The notes: generated from the sequence alone by a model not told the origin. Counted from the first letter of the stretch, positions 16,579 to 25,729 are shown. The stretch: DNA of 64,000 nt from Paenibacillus sp. FSL H8-0048 (GCF_038002825.1 NZ_JBBODF010000001.1:4712001-4776000), one strand, 5' to 3'. Translations and numbers: made by a program.

Positions 16579-17696
16579 ATGTTTCTAGCTGTAAAAGAAC
16601 TGCTGCATAGCAAAATGAAATTTTTAATGATCATCATTATTTTTGTGCTCCTGGCCTGGCTGGTATTTATCTTATCAGGCTTAGGGAATGGTCTATCTAC
16701 GCTGGCTGCGTCAACCTTTAAGACGATGAAGGCAGACTATGTCATTTTCGAGGAAGGATCACAGTCTTCAATGAGCAAATCGCTGCTGTCTGATCAACTA
16801 TTGGCGGAAGTCGAGCTGCTGCCTAACGTGAGTGGCGCTGCCCCTATGGGAACTAGCATGGCAACAGCGATGAAGGCAAACAGCACCAAGAATGAAGACA
16901 AGCTGGATATCGCGATTATAGGAATTAACCCGGGAAGCTTCCTGGAACCGTCTGTCGTGGAAGGGGAACGCCTATCTGCTGAGAACCATACGGGTGTCAT
17001 AGTGAATTCAACCATGAAGGATGAGGGCTATGGCATAGGTGATACTTTTCAAATAGACGGCACGACTGAGTCACTAACGATTATAGGATTCGTGGAGAAT
17101 CAGACTTATAACCACGTGGCCTCCGTATTCACTCCAATGGCCGAATGGCGGAAGATTGCCTTCGCAGCTCCTGGTTCCGATAAAGGCGTTGCCGGGCCTG
17201 TTAATGCGATTATGCTGCAAGGCAAGGATATCGATCCGGGCGTCGTGAACAGCAAGCTCGCGAGTATAGACACGGTTACCCGGTCGGCAGCAGTACAGGG
17301 AATGCCAGGGTACAAAGAAGAGAACGGAACGATTCTAATGATGCTGGCTTTTCTGCTTGCAATCGCCGCCTTCGTGCTTGGGGTATTCTTTTACGTAATG
17401 ACGATGCAGAAAACCAATCAATTCGGCATTATGAAAGCTATAGGTGCCAGTAACAGATTCTTAAGCAAAGCGATTGTATCGCAAGTATTGGTGCTATCGC
17501 TGACCAGCATTGTAGCCGGAGTCTTACTTATGGAACAGCAGCCATTATGCCGAAGGGGATGCCGTTCAAGCTGGAGACTACTCTTGTCGTGACGTATTCT
17601 GTGATTCTGCTGGTTATCGATATGTTAAGTTCGCTGGTATCGGTTCGAAAGATTACTAAGATTGATCCGCTCAAGGCGCTCGGGAGGGCTGAATAA
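16579..17696 (+). pseudogene. ABC exporter permease (FtsX/MacB-like), frameshifted near the C-terminus
   Basis: It begins as a normal FtsX-type permease: an N-terminal transmembrane segment (FLMIIIIFVLLAWLVFILSG), an extracellular MacB-type domain to about residue 245, then TM2 (MMLAFLLAIAAFVLGVFFYV) and the conserved QFGIMKAIGAS loop. After AGVLL (about 17533) the frame ends in a foreign tail and stops at 17592. A -1 frame continues cleanly as TYGTAAIMPKGMPFKLE and the last TM helix, ending KIDPLKALGRAE at 17694-17696. A single indel near 17533-17540 explains this. The restored protein would have about 372 residues. The product as read lacks its last transmembrane helix and is probably inactive, unless the shift is a sequencing error. 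Confidence 0.85.
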
Positions 17697-18397
17697 TGAC
17701 AATGACTAAGGGATTACACATGAGTGAAGTCACCAAATATTATGCCGAAGGAAGCAACCGGATCGCAGCACTCGATCATGTGTCTATATCCGTGGAGCCT
17801 GGTGAGTTCGTTGCTGTCGTCGGACCGTCGGGTTCAGGGAAAAGCACATTCTTGTCTATTGCCGGAGCACTGCTGAAGGCTTCAGAAGGGGAGGCTGAGC
17901 TGAATGGACATGCTATTGCTAAGCTTACGGCACAGGAACTGGCGGATCTAAGGCTGCAAGAAGTCGGATTCATTATGCAATCTTCGAATCTGGTTCCTTA
18001 TCTAAGTGTGCTGGACCAATTGCTCATCGTAAAAAAGATGTCAGGGAAGGTGAACAAAGAGGATAAAGCGTTCGCCATTAAACTGCTGGAAGAGCTGGGC
18101 CTGGGCTCGAAGCTGAACAGCTTCCCGGAGGAGCTGTCAGGCGGTGAGAAGCAGCGGACAGCAATTGCCCGTGCGCTCATCAACAATCCCGGTATCATCC
18201 TGGCGGATGAGCCTACGGCAAGCCTGGACACCAAGCGTGCGCATGAAGTGGTCTCCCTGATTGCTCATGAGGTGAGAACACGCCGTAAGGCGGCGATTAT
18301 GGTTACACACGATGAACGTATGCTTGAATATTGCGATAAGGTGTACCGGATGGAAGACGGGAGGTTATCTGTAGCAAGGCTGGAGTCCATCGTGTAG
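17696..18397 (+). CDS. ABC transporter ATP-binding protein (LolD/MacB type)
   Basis: A 233-residue ATPase. Walker A GPSGSGKST, Q-loop MQSS, signature LSGGEKQRTAIARAL, Walker B IILADEPTASLD and the H-loop VTHDERML are all intact. It belongs to the class that works with FtsX-type permeases to export peptides, lipoproteins or antibiotics. The start overlaps the stop of the (restored) permease frame as TAATG, with GGGAGG 8 nt upstream, so the two were built to be translated together. A Suppressor-of-fused-like relic follows 18 bp later. Confidence 0.93.
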   Translation: MTMTKGLHMSEVTKYYAEGSNRIAALDHVSISVEPGEFVAVVGPSGSGKSTFLSIAGALLKASEGEAELNGHAIAKLTAQELADLRLQEVGFIMQSSNLVPYLSVLDQLLIVKKMSGKVNKEDKAFAIKLLEELGLGSKLNSFPEELSGGEKQRTAIARALINNPGIILADEPTASLDTKRAHEVVSLIAHEVRTRRKAAIMVTHDERMLEYCDKVYRMEDGRLSVARLESIV

Positions 18398-18415
18398 TGC
18401 CAAGTCAACGGGGGG

Positions 18416-18989
18416 GTGTTTGCCATAGCCAATGAATTCAGCAAAGCTAATGAGCTTTCCTTCGATATCCGAAAGACGGTCATCTTAGATGCATATACCA
18501 GAGTGTGGAAAATACCGGAATACTGGATCACCCTTATGAAGCCCGAGAGAGTGCAGATCGAGATTTATTTTTTTCCGGCGGCAGAGGAGAAGGGGGTGGC
18601 CAGATTCGCGACAGTCGGGTTATCTGCGGCTCACCTGTTCAGTAGACAAGCGGTGGGTACAGAATGGGTAATGGCTATGCCCGGGGATTTAGGCGGTGAG
18701 ACGCTGGAGCGAATTTTTGCCTACCTGTGCGAGCTTATCGCCTACCATCTGGAGGCTGCCCCAGATTCTCCGATACCCAGACTAATGAATGAGAGCCGGC
18801 CTACGCCGGCCTACCGGCCCCTCCCTGCACCCCTGCGGGGGAAGCTGATGGAGGAAAGTGAGGAGCTGGAGGAGGTTCAGATTGGAGACGAGGTCATCCG
18901 TATCCTGTGGTGGTACCATACACGGGGGATGGGGTTTCATTGACCGCCGGCGGCTGAAAGGCAACAGCGGAGTGCAATCTTTTCCATGA
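18416..18989 (+). pseudogene. Suppressor-of-fused-like paralog, C-terminus deleted and frameshifted
   Basis: The first 160 or so codons mirror the protein at 15205 (ELSFDIRKTVILDAYTRVWKIPEYW ... RFATVGLSAAHLFSRQAVGTEWVMAMPGDLGGE). After EVIRILW the two diverge: this copy ends at 18943 after WYHTRGMGFH. In another frame, IDRRRLKGN (18939 onward, to a stop at 18987-18989) matches the C-terminal IIDPRRPLGN of the intact copy. About 30 codons were therefore lost together with a frameshift. It starts at GTG, like its paralog. It sits directly behind the ABC ATPase gene, so the exporter unit is bracketed by the two copies. Confidence 0.65.
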
Positions 18990-19008
18990 AAAGGGTTGCA
19001 AGAAAGTC

Positions 19009-19037
19009 TTGTTGAACCTATTGATCCATGATATAAT
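19009..19037 (+). promoter_or_regulatory. Promoter of the beta-glucoside operon
   Basis: TTGTTG (19009-19014), a 17-bp spacer and TATAAT (19032-19037). Just upstream, TGAAAAGGGTTGCA (18987-19000) resembles a catabolite-responsive element but has G where the key C of the CG core belongs, so CcpA control is uncertain. Confidence 0.65.
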
Positions 19038-19060
19038 CGGTCCATAATTAAATAGACAAC

Positions 19061-19089
19061 GGATTGTTACTACGTATGTAGGCAATACC
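19061..19089 (+). promoter_or_regulatory. LicT-type RNA antiterminator (RAT) site 1
   Basis: GGATTGTTAC, TACGTATGTA and GGCAATACC together form the 29-nt RAT hairpin typical of BglG/LicT targets. It overlaps the left arm of the following terminator, so binding of the antiterminator protein prevents termination. Confidence 0.88.
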
Positions 19090-19141
19090 ATTAACAGAGC
19101 TATATTTATATATGGTGAAGTTTGTGGTGTTGCCTTTTTTT
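19081..19141 (+). terminator. Conditional terminator before licT
   Basis: GGCAATACC (19081-19089) pairs with GGTGTTGCC (19126-19134), followed by seven T. Its left arm is shared with RAT site 1. Confidence 0.85.
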
Positions 19142-19164
19142 ATTTTGCGATAAAGGTGGTTATT

Positions 19165-19995
19165 ATGAGAATTGCAAAAGTGTTGAATAATAATGCCATC
19201 ATTACTATGAATGACCAGAACAAAGAAGTGGTGGTAATAGGCAGGGGGATTGCGTTCAAGAAGAAGCCGGGCGACCTCATTGAGGAAGACAAAATTGAGA
19301 AGGTCTTCATGGATAATGAGAGTATATCCGACCAAATGAAGACGCTTCTATCCGAGATCCCGCTTGCGCATATGGAGATTTCGGAGCGTATTATTAATCT
19401 CGCCAAAATGAATCTGGGGAAGAGGCTGCATGACAGCATCTATGTTAGCCTGACCGACCACATCCATTCGGCGATCGAACGCTCCAAGCAGGGACACCAT
19501 ATCAAGAATGTATTGCTGTGGGAGGTCAAGAAATTCTACAAGGATGAATTCGAGATTGGTGAGAAAGCGCTGTTACTGATTCATGAGGAGCTGGGAATCC
19601 GGTTCCCGGAAGACGAGGCCGCTCATATTGCGCTCCATCTGGTAAATGCGCATATGAATGAAGAGATCCCGAATGTAGTGAAAATCACCAAGATTGTGCA
19701 TGAAATTCTCAATATCGTGAAGTATCACTTCAAAATCGATTACGACGAAGAGTCGCTAACGTATTACAGGTTCGTCACCCATCTCAAATTCTTCGCCCGA
19801 AGAATATTAAATGACACACATATTGAGAATACCGACAGTGAGTTATATGAGATGGTCAAGCAGCAGTATAAGGAGTCCTTCTTGTGTGGACGGAAGATTC
19901 AGGATTATATCCGTAAAACATACAATTGTACACTGACCAATGAAGAAGTCATGTATTTAACGATTCATATTGAAAGAGTTGTACATCTAAAATAA
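19165..19995 (+). CDS. licT: Transcription antiterminator of the BglG/LicT family
   Basis: A 276-residue protein with an N-terminal RNA-binding CAT domain (MRIAKVLNNNAIITMNDQNKEVVVIGRGIAFKKK, residues 1-55) and two PTS regulation domains (about 70-170 and 175-276). Conserved phosphorylatable histidines are visible, for example in DHIHSAI, EDEAAHIALHLVNAH and MYLTIHIERV. It binds the RAT hairpins at 19061 and 20005 when the beta-glucoside permease releases it. The frame opens at a GTG at 19156, but AAAGGTGG serves the ATG at 19165. It is the first gene of a licT-bglP-GH1 operon. Confidence 0.95.
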   Translation: MRIAKVLNNNAIITMNDQNKEVVVIGRGIAFKKKPGDLIEEDKIEKVFMDNESISDQMKTLLSEIPLAHMEISERIINLAKMNLGKRLHDSIYVSLTDHIHSAIERSKQGHHIKNVLLWEVKKFYKDEFEIGEKALLLIHEELGIRFPEDEAAHIALHLVNAHMNEEIPNVVKITKIVHEILNIVKYHFKIDYDEESLTYYRFVTHLKFFARRILNDTHIENTDSELYEMVKQQYKESFLCGRKIQDYIRKTYNCTLTNEEVMYLTIHIERVVHLK

Positions 19996-20004
19996 CCCTT
20001 GTTT

Positions 20005-20033
20005 GGGGTTGCTACTGCGGAGCAGGCAAAACC
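20005..20033 (+). promoter_or_regulatory. LicT-type RNA antiterminator (RAT) site 2
   Basis: GGGTTGCTACTGCGGAGCAG followed by GCAAAACC reproduces the RAT consensus between licT and bglP. It overlaps the left arm of the next terminator. Confidence 0.88.
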
Positions 20034-20096
20034 TAAACTGGGAAAGGACTATCCCTATATTTTGCTAGGGGTATTCTTTCACCGGTTTAGGTTTTT
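20030..20096 (+). terminator. Conditional terminator before bglP
   Basis: AACCTAAACTGG pairs with CCGGTTTAGGTT (one mismatch), followed by TTTTT after 20091. A smaller inner stem, ATCCCTA/TAGGGGT, stacks inside the loop. Confidence 0.85.
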
Positions 20097-20136
20097 CTTA
20101 TATTTTTCTTATAAATGAAGAGGAGTGAGCTGTACC

Positions 20137-22041
20137 ATGGATCAACAAAAGCTGGCGAAAGAAATACTAAAATTAGTAGGCGGGGAAGACAACATACAGG
20201 ATTATACCCATTGTATGACCAGACTTCGCTTCAATCTGCGGGATAATGGGGCTGCAGACCGAATAAAGCTGAAGGAACTGCCTGGAGTGATGGATGTTAA
20301 CATTAACGGCGGGCAATTTCAGGTGATTATCGGGAACGATGTATCCAAGGTGTATGGGGAGTTAAGCAAGATTGCCAAAAATAATGCTGGCTCTGCCAAG
20401 GAGAACACTGAACAACAAGGTAACAATAAAGGGAAGAAGCTCGGCATTAAGGCTTCGGTCGGCAAGTTTTTTGCAGATATACTGCCAGGGATATTTAACC
20501 CTCTTGTTCCGGCCATAGCGGGAGCAGGGATGATCAAGGCGCTGCTGGCTATAATCGTCATGTTCAATGCCACAGCGGCGAGTACGGATCTCTACAAAAT
20601 TCTGAATATTATTTCAGATGCTGTATTCTATTTCCTGCCGATGCTGCTCGCCTTCAGCTCTGCGAAGAAATTCAATGTTAATCCGTATCTGGCGGTTGTG
20701 ATCGGGGGCGTGCTGCTCCATCCTAACTTTGCCAAATTTATGGCTGACGGTATAACGTCTATGAGCTTCTTGGGATTGCCGGTCAAGCTGGTGTCCTACT
20801 CATCCTCTGTTATTCCTATTATTGCAACCGTATGGATCATGTCTTATGTAGAACGTTTTGTCCGCAAAATTGTACCGAATGTACTGAAGACCATCCTGGA
20901 GCCGATGCTGATCCTGTTAATTGTGGCACCTATCGCCTTAATCGTGATTGGCCCGGTAGGAATTTATGCGGGTAATGCCATTGCCGATGGCTACATGTAC
21001 TTCTATGAGCACTTCGGTGTAATCGCCGGAACGCTGCTTGGAGCCACCTTCTCGCTAATGGTAATCACCGGACTACACTACGGCCTCATTCCGCTTGTCT
21101 TCCAGGCGATTGCCCAGAACGGCTTCGACTACATTATGCCAATTATGACCGTTGCTAATATCGCGCAGGCCGGTGCTGTATTTGCCGTATTCCTGAGAAC
21201 CAAGAACAGCAGTATGAAATCCTTGTCTGGAGCCTCAACGATCAGTGCGCTGATGGGAATCTCTGAACCCGCAATTTATGGTGTGAACCTCAAGCTGAAA
21301 AAGCCGTTTATTGCCGGGCTCATCGGCAGTGCGGCAGGTGCCTTCATCTTAAGTATCTTCCAGGTGGCAGCCTATGCCCTGGGGAAAGTCGGCTTGCCGT
21401 CCTTGCCGCTGTATATCGGACATAAATTTTCGCTGATGATTCTGGCAGTGTGTGTCAGCTTTGTCGTGGCAGCTGTTGTCGCTTATGTTCTGGGCTTCAA
21501 GGATGTTACAGAGGCGCCAGTAGAAGAGAACGGTGCGGACCTTCCCGAGCCGTCTGTTAATGAACCTGTATCTGCTAAAAAGCTGCAAAATGAACAAATC
21601 TATGCGCCCATTGCCGGCGAAGTTAAAAGCTTAAACGAAGTCAGCGACCCTGCCTTTTCGCAGGAGACGATGGGGAAAGGGATTGCTATCCTGCCTAGTG
21701 AGGGCCGAGTGGTCTCTCCAATTAACGGTGTGGTGTCGGTGGCCTTCAAAAAGAAACATGCTGTTCTCCTTACCAGTGACGACGGGGCAGAGGTTCTGAT
21801 TCATGTCGGGATTGATACGGTCAAGCTGGGCGGCAAACACTTCACGCTCCATGTAAATCAAGGGGACCGGGTAAATGTCGGCGATCTGATTCTTGAATTC
21901 GATAGGGACAGCATTATTCAAGAGGGCTTCGATATCATCACTCCGGTAATTATCTCTAATACGGGTGACTACACAGACATTACTGCGGTCAGCCCGTCCA
22001 CTGTGAAAGAAAAGGATATTTTGCTGAAACTTAATGTCTAA
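20137..22041 (+). CDS. bglP: PTS beta-glucoside transporter, EIIBCA
   Basis: A 634-residue single-chain phosphotransferase permease. The IIB domain lies at the N-terminus with phospho-Cys26 in DYTHCMTRLRF. It is followed by a IIC domain with about ten membrane helices (roughly 110-460), including GITGLHYG-like VITGLHYGLIPLVFQAIA and the substrate loop ISEPAIYGVNLKLKKPF. A C-terminal IIA domain carries the phospho-His in EVLIHVGIDTVKL. It imports and phosphorylates aryl-beta-glucosides or cellobiose-type sugars and also controls LicT by phosphorylation. GAGGAG precedes the ATG at 20137; the GTG at 20125 directly abuts that site and is unlikely. Confidence 0.95.
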   Translation: MDQQKLAKEILKLVGGEDNIQDYTHCMTRLRFNLRDNGAADRIKLKELPGVMDVNINGGQFQVIIGNDVSKVYGELSKIAKNNAGSAKENTEQQGNNKGKKLGIKASVGKFFADILPGIFNPLVPAIAGAGMIKALLAIIVMFNATAASTDLYKILNIISDAVFYFLPMLLAFSSAKKFNVNPYLAVVIGGVLLHPNFAKFMADGITSMSFLGLPVKLVSYSSSVIPIIATVWIMSYVERFVRKIVPNVLKTILEPMLILLIVAPIALIVIGPVGIYAGNAIADGYMYFYEHFGVIAGTLLGATFSLMVITGLHYGLIPLVFQAIAQNGFDYIMPIMTVANIAQAGAVFAVFLRTKNSSMKSLSGASTISALMGISEPAIYGVNLKLKKPFIAGLIGSAAGAFILSIFQVAAYALGKVGLPSLPLYIGHKFSLMILAVCVSFVVAAVVAYVLGFKDVTEAPVEENGADLPEPSVNEPVSAKKLQNEQIYAPIAGEVKSLNEVSDPAFSQETMGKGIAILPSEGRVVSPINGVVSVAFKKKHAVLLTSDDGAEVLIHVGIDTVKLGGKHFTLHVNQGDRVNVGDLILEFDRDSIIQEGFDIITPVIISNTGDYTDITAVSPSTVKEKDILLKLNV

Positions 22042-22065
22042 ACCAATAGAAGGGAAGAAGATAGA

Positions 22066-23475
22066 ATGAAACAGACAGATATGCAATTCCCGGAAGGCTT
22101 CTTATGGGGGGGCGCGATTGCGGCTAATCAGGTGGAAGGCGCTTATCAGGAGAACGGTAAAGGGTTATCGATTGCTGATATTCTGGCCAACGGGATCTTT
22201 AACCCGCCCTATGAGCATCCGGATAAGAAGAACCCTTACCATGAGGCTATAGATTTTTACCACAGATACGAAGAGGACATTGCTTTATTTGCTGAAATGG
22301 GCTTCAAGGCGCTGCGTACCTCCATTGCCTGGACGAGAATATTCCCGAACGGGGACGAAGAGACTCCTAACGAAGCGGGCCTGCAGTTTTATGATCAGTT
22401 ATTCGATTGTATGCGAAAATATAATATTGAACCGGTTGTGACGCTATCCCATTATGAGATGCCGCTCGGACTTGTTAACAATTACGGTGGGTGGAGAAAC
22501 CGCAAGCTGATTGAGTTCTTTGAGCGATATGCGATTGCCGTATTCAAACGTTACAAGGACAAGGTGAAATACTGGATTGCCTTCAACGAGATTAATGTGC
22601 TGCTCCATATTCCCTTCGTCGGCGGAGGAACGGTCATCGAGGAAGGTGAGAACAAGAAGCAGATTATCTACCAGATGGCGCATTACCAGCATGTAGCCAG
22701 CGCGCTGGCGGCGAAGGCCTGCCACGAGATTATTCCGGGCTCGCAGATGGGCTGTATGATTGCCGCAGGGCCGTACTACCCGCATACCTGTCACCCGGAT
22801 GATATTCTCACAGCCATGGAGATGGACAGACAGGTCTACTTTTTCACCGATGTTATGGCTAGAGGCTACTACCCTACTTACGTGAAACGGTGGTTCAAGG
22901 AGTATGACATCAAGCTGGATCTGACGGCAGAGGATGAACAGCTGCTGAAGCAGCATACTGTCGATTACATCAGCTTCAGCTATTACAAGAGCCGGTGTGC
23001 CAGTGCTAATCCGACTGGGCTGGAGATGGTATCGGGCAACCTGGCAATGGGGGTCAAGAATCCTTATCTGAAAGCGTCCGAGTGGGGCTGGCAGATTGAT
23101 CCCACGGGTCTGAGATTCACGCTGAACCAGCTCTACGACCGGTATCAGAAGCCGCTGTTCATTGTCGAGAACGGATTCGGCGCTGTAGACACAGTTGAAG
23201 AAGACCAGAGCATCCATGATGATTACCGGATCTCCTACCTGCGGGACCATATAATTGAAGCGGGCAAAGCGGTGGAAGACGGCGTCGAACTGCTGGGCTT
23301 CCTGAGCTGGGGGCCGATTGATATTGTAAGTGCCTCAACAGGTGAGATGAAGAAGCGGTACGGGTACATCTATGTCGACAAGGATAATGAGGGGAACGGC
23401 ACACTGCGCAGAATCAAGAAGAAGAGCTTCGACTGGTACAAGGAGGTTATCGCCTCCAACGGGCAGAGCTTATAG
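22066..23475 (+). CDS. bglH: 6-phospho-beta-glucosidase, glycoside hydrolase family 1
   Basis: A 469-residue cytoplasmic enzyme that hydrolyses the phosphorylated beta-glucosides delivered by BglP. The GH1 acid/base Glu is in AFNEINVL and the nucleophile Glu in LFIVENGFGAVD. The N-terminal signature FPEGFLWGGAIAANQVEGAYQENGKG is complete. Phosphate recognition typical of the 6-phospho subgroup is suggested by the SFSYYKSR segment and the C-terminal KKKSFDWYKEVIASNG. It starts 24 bp after bglP, with GGAAG before the ATG, and ends the operon before a terminator. Confidence 0.95.
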   Translation: MKQTDMQFPEGFLWGGAIAANQVEGAYQENGKGLSIADILANGIFNPPYEHPDKKNPYHEAIDFYHRYEEDIALFAEMGFKALRTSIAWTRIFPNGDEETPNEAGLQFYDQLFDCMRKYNIEPVVTLSHYEMPLGLVNNYGGWRNRKLIEFFERYAIAVFKRYKDKVKYWIAFNEINVLLHIPFVGGGTVIEEGENKKQIIYQMAHYQHVASALAAKACHEIIPGSQMGCMIAAGPYYPHTCHPDDILTAMEMDRQVYFFTDVMARGYYPTYVKRWFKEYDIKLDLTAEDEQLLKQHTVDYISFSYYKSRCASANPTGLEMVSGNLAMGVKNPYLKASEWGWQIDPTGLRFTLNQLYDRYQKPLFIVENGFGAVDTVEEDQSIHDDYRISYLRDHIIEAGKAVEDGVELLGFLSWGPIDIVSASTGEMKKRYGYIYVDKDNEGNGTLRRIKKKSFDWYKEVIASNGQSL

Positions 23476-23504
23476 TCTAAGGATAATGAGTTCGCCCGAA
23501 AAAG

Positions 23505-23531
23505 AAAAGGCACCCGCTTGGGTGCTTTTTG
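23505..23531 (+). terminator. Terminator of the beta-glucoside operon
   Basis: AAAAGGCACCC pairs with GGGTGCTTTT around a 3-4 nt loop and runs into TTTTT. Confidence 0.9.
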
Positions 23532-23677
23532 CGTTGCTGGTTAGCTTCCAGCTCACCCCGCAGAAGAGCAATATCATTATTAATGATACTCACCTTCTCT
23601 TCTAATCATTTTACCTGACCGCTGTAACAGCCTACACTTTGTATGAAGCCACTACAGCGTAACAGGAGGATATGAAG

Positions 23678-24673
23678 ATGAAGGCAATTACACTTGGACC
23701 GCAAGGTCTGCAATATACGGAGCATCCTGACAAGCGTCCTGAACAGGGGCAGGTCAAGGTTAGGCTAAAGACAGCCGGACTCAATCACCGGGATTTGTTC
23801 ATTATAGCTGCTGCTTCTGCTACAGAAGGTACGCCGGGTCCGGTTCATCCTTGCGTGCTGGGTTCAGACGGAGCTGGCGTTATCGAAGAGACGGGGGAAG
23901 GGGTAAACGGCCTGGCTCAGGGGATGGAGGTCATCATTAATCCATGTCTTGGCTGGGATCGGGCGGATGAGGTGCCTGTGGTGCCTGACATATTGGGGTA
24001 CCCTGCAGACGGGACTTTTGCTGAATATGTCATTGTGCCGGAGCAGAATGTTGTGCCTAAGCCGGCGTACCTGTCTTGGGAAGAGGCTGGTGTGTTACCT
24101 TTAGCGGCACTCACTGCGTACCGGGCGTTATTTACCAGAGGGAATCTGAAGCGGGGCGACCATGTGCTGATTCCGGGCATTGGAGGCGGAGTGGCTACGT
24201 TTGCTGCTCTAATGGCGGCAGCAGCTGGAGCGCAGGTCACAGTTACGTCCAGAAGTGAAGCGAAGCGTGCAGAGGCCCTGCAATTACCGGTTACGCAGGT
24301 TATAGACAGTAATAGCCGTTGGCGGGAGAAGCTTCAGCATCAGCCTGTAGATCTGATCTTAGATAGCGTGGGCCCAGCGATATTCGGGCAATACTTCGAG
24401 GTCATTAAGCCGGGCGGTAAAATCGTCATGTTCGGTGCAAGCTCAGGCGATGATCTCACCATTCCCGCCAGAGCAATATTCTTCCCGCAGCTTCAGGTGC
24501 TTGGAACTTCCATGGGCAGCCATGAAGAATTCACCGCGATGCTTGAGTTCATGGAACAGCATCAGCTACACCCTATCATGGATAGCGTGTATTCCTTAGC
24601 GGAGACTCCGCTTGCTCTTCAGCGGCTGGAGCGCGCGGAGCAGCTCGGGAATATTGCGCTGAGGATAGGCTGA
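23678..24673 (+). CDS. Zinc-type medium-chain dehydrogenase/reductase (quinone oxidoreductase-like)
   Basis: A 331-residue NAD(P)-dependent oxidoreductase. The N-terminal GroES-like domain includes AGLNHRDLFI and PCVLGSDGAGVIEETGEGV; the C-terminal Rossmann fold has the nucleotide loop GIGGGVATFAALMAAA. The structural zinc cysteine cluster of alcohol dehydrogenases is absent, which places it with the YogA/quinone-oxidoreductase branch. AGGAGG precedes two ATGs (23672, 23678) and the spacing favours the second. It is a single gene between two terminators. The substrate is unknown. Confidence 0.88.
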   Translation: MKAITLGPQGLQYTEHPDKRPEQGQVKVRLKTAGLNHRDLFIIAAASATEGTPGPVHPCVLGSDGAGVIEETGEGVNGLAQGMEVIINPCLGWDRADEVPVVPDILGYPADGTFAEYVIVPEQNVVPKPAYLSWEEAGVLPLAALTAYRALFTRGNLKRGDHVLIPGIGGGVATFAALMAAAAGAQVTVTSRSEAKRAEALQLPVTQVIDSNSRWREKLQHQPVDLILDSVGPAIFGQYFEVIKPGGKIVMFGASSGDDLTIPARAIFFPQLQVLGTSMGSHEEFTAMLEFMEQHQLHPIMDSVYSLAETPLALQRLERAEQLGNIALRIG

Positions 24674-24768
24674 GGGTAGAGGGATAGGAGATACGCGGCA
24701 CACGGACCGAATGTATGTGAAAAACAGCATACAGCACAGGGTTCTATAAACGCGCCGCCTAATAAATA

Positions 24769-24806
24769 AACGCTACTGACATAACGTTGTCAGTAGCGTT
24801 TTTTTA
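24769..24806 (+). terminator. Rho-independent terminator
   Basis: AACGCTACTGACA pairs with TGTCAGTAGCGTT around a loop of about 6 nt, followed by TTTTTT. Confidence 0.92.
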
Positions 24807-24845
24807 TCATTGGACATGTAAACATTCAAGAGAGGATGAACGCTG

Positions 24846-25247
24846 ATGAATTTCGCTTCGATACGTATCATTACTGACGACATTGATCGTCTGGTCGACT
24901 TCTACCAGCAAGTGACAGGGGTGACAGCACAGCGGCCCGCACCGGTATTTGCCGAATTCGTTATGCCCGCATGTACCCTGGCCATCGGCCACTCCAAGAC
25001 AGCGCAGCTATTCGGTGCTGATTCTGTAGCAGCGGCCAGTAACCGCACGGTCATTATGGAGTTCCGCGTCGATGATGTCGATGCGGAATATGCGCGCCTT
25101 AAGCCACTTGTCGGGGACTGGGTACAGGAGCCGACGACGATGCCGTGGGGGAACCGTTCGCTGCTGTTCCGTGATCCCGACGGCAACCTGGTGAACCTCT
25201 TTCAGCCGGTGACGGAGGAGGCGGTGGAACGGTTTGCAGGCAGGTAA
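24846..25247 (+). CDS. VOC superfamily protein (glyoxalase/dioxygenase fold)
   Basis: A 133-residue protein of one vicinal-oxygen-chelate unit (paired beta-alpha-beta-beta-beta modules). It opens with SIRIITDDIDRLVDFYQQVTG and closes with WGNRSLLFRDPDGNLVNLFQPV, the usual end of the second module. Such proteins serve as glyoxalases, fosfomycin- or bleomycin-resistance proteins and ring-cleaving enzymes; none can be picked here. GAGAGG lies before the ATG. Its 3' end overlaps a truncated MmyB-type relic. Confidence 0.88.
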   Translation: MNFASIRIITDDIDRLVDFYQQVTGVTAQRPAPVFAEFVMPACTLAIGHSKTAQLFGADSVAAASNRTVIMEFRVDDVDAEYARLKPLVGDWVQEPTTMPWGNRSLLFRDPDGNLVNLFQPVTEEAVERFAGR

Positions 25248-25721
25248 TAACATAGCCAGAGCCCTGCGGCTGACAGACGATGAACGCCAGCATCTGCATC
25301 TGCTGGCCAGACCGGTACAGCAGGACCGGGAAGCGGATCAGCACATTTCAATAGGGATTGAACGGACCATACTGGCGTTAGATCCACATCCGGCATTCGT
25401 GCTGGGGAGATATTGGGATGTGCTGATGCGGAACAAGGCGGCTGAGCTTGTGTTCCGTTTACCTTCGTATGCGGATATGGAGCGGGAGAGAATGAACTGG
25501 ATCAGGTATCTTTTGACAGGGCTGGGGTCGGGCATAGAGGGCTCAGGGACCGGGGCCAACGTTCTGATTGCCCAGTTCCGGGCGGATTACGCCCGCTTCC
25601 CTGAGGATGCGAGGTATAAGCAGCTCATAGACGGAGATACGATCCCCGGATCGGCGAGATGGAATTTGAGCATGTGACCCTGCAGCAGATGCTGGAGACC
25701 CTTGAAGCAGAAACCAAATAG
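25234..25721 (+). pseudogene. MmyB-type transcriptional regulator relic (HTH missing)
   Basis: The frame carries the ligand-binding part of MmyB-like XRE regulators: NNIARALRLTDDERQHLHLLARP, then LDPHPAFVLGRYWDVLMRNKAAELVF and VLIAQFRADYARFPEDARYKQLI. The N-terminal helix-turn-helix (about 50-60 residues) is gone, replaced by the end of the VOC gene. The frame stops at 25677. The family's C-terminus seems to continue in another frame as EMEFEHVTLQQMLETLEAETK to a stop at 25719-25721. A 5' deletion plus a 3' deletion or frameshift makes a working regulator unlikely. Confidence 0.75.
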
Positions 25722-25729
25722 AAAATAAA

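Noticed and set aside
22444..23250. 268-codon minus-strand frame inside the GH1 gene
   Set aside because: A shadow of the 6-phospho-beta-glucosidase gene, with no start signal and no motif.
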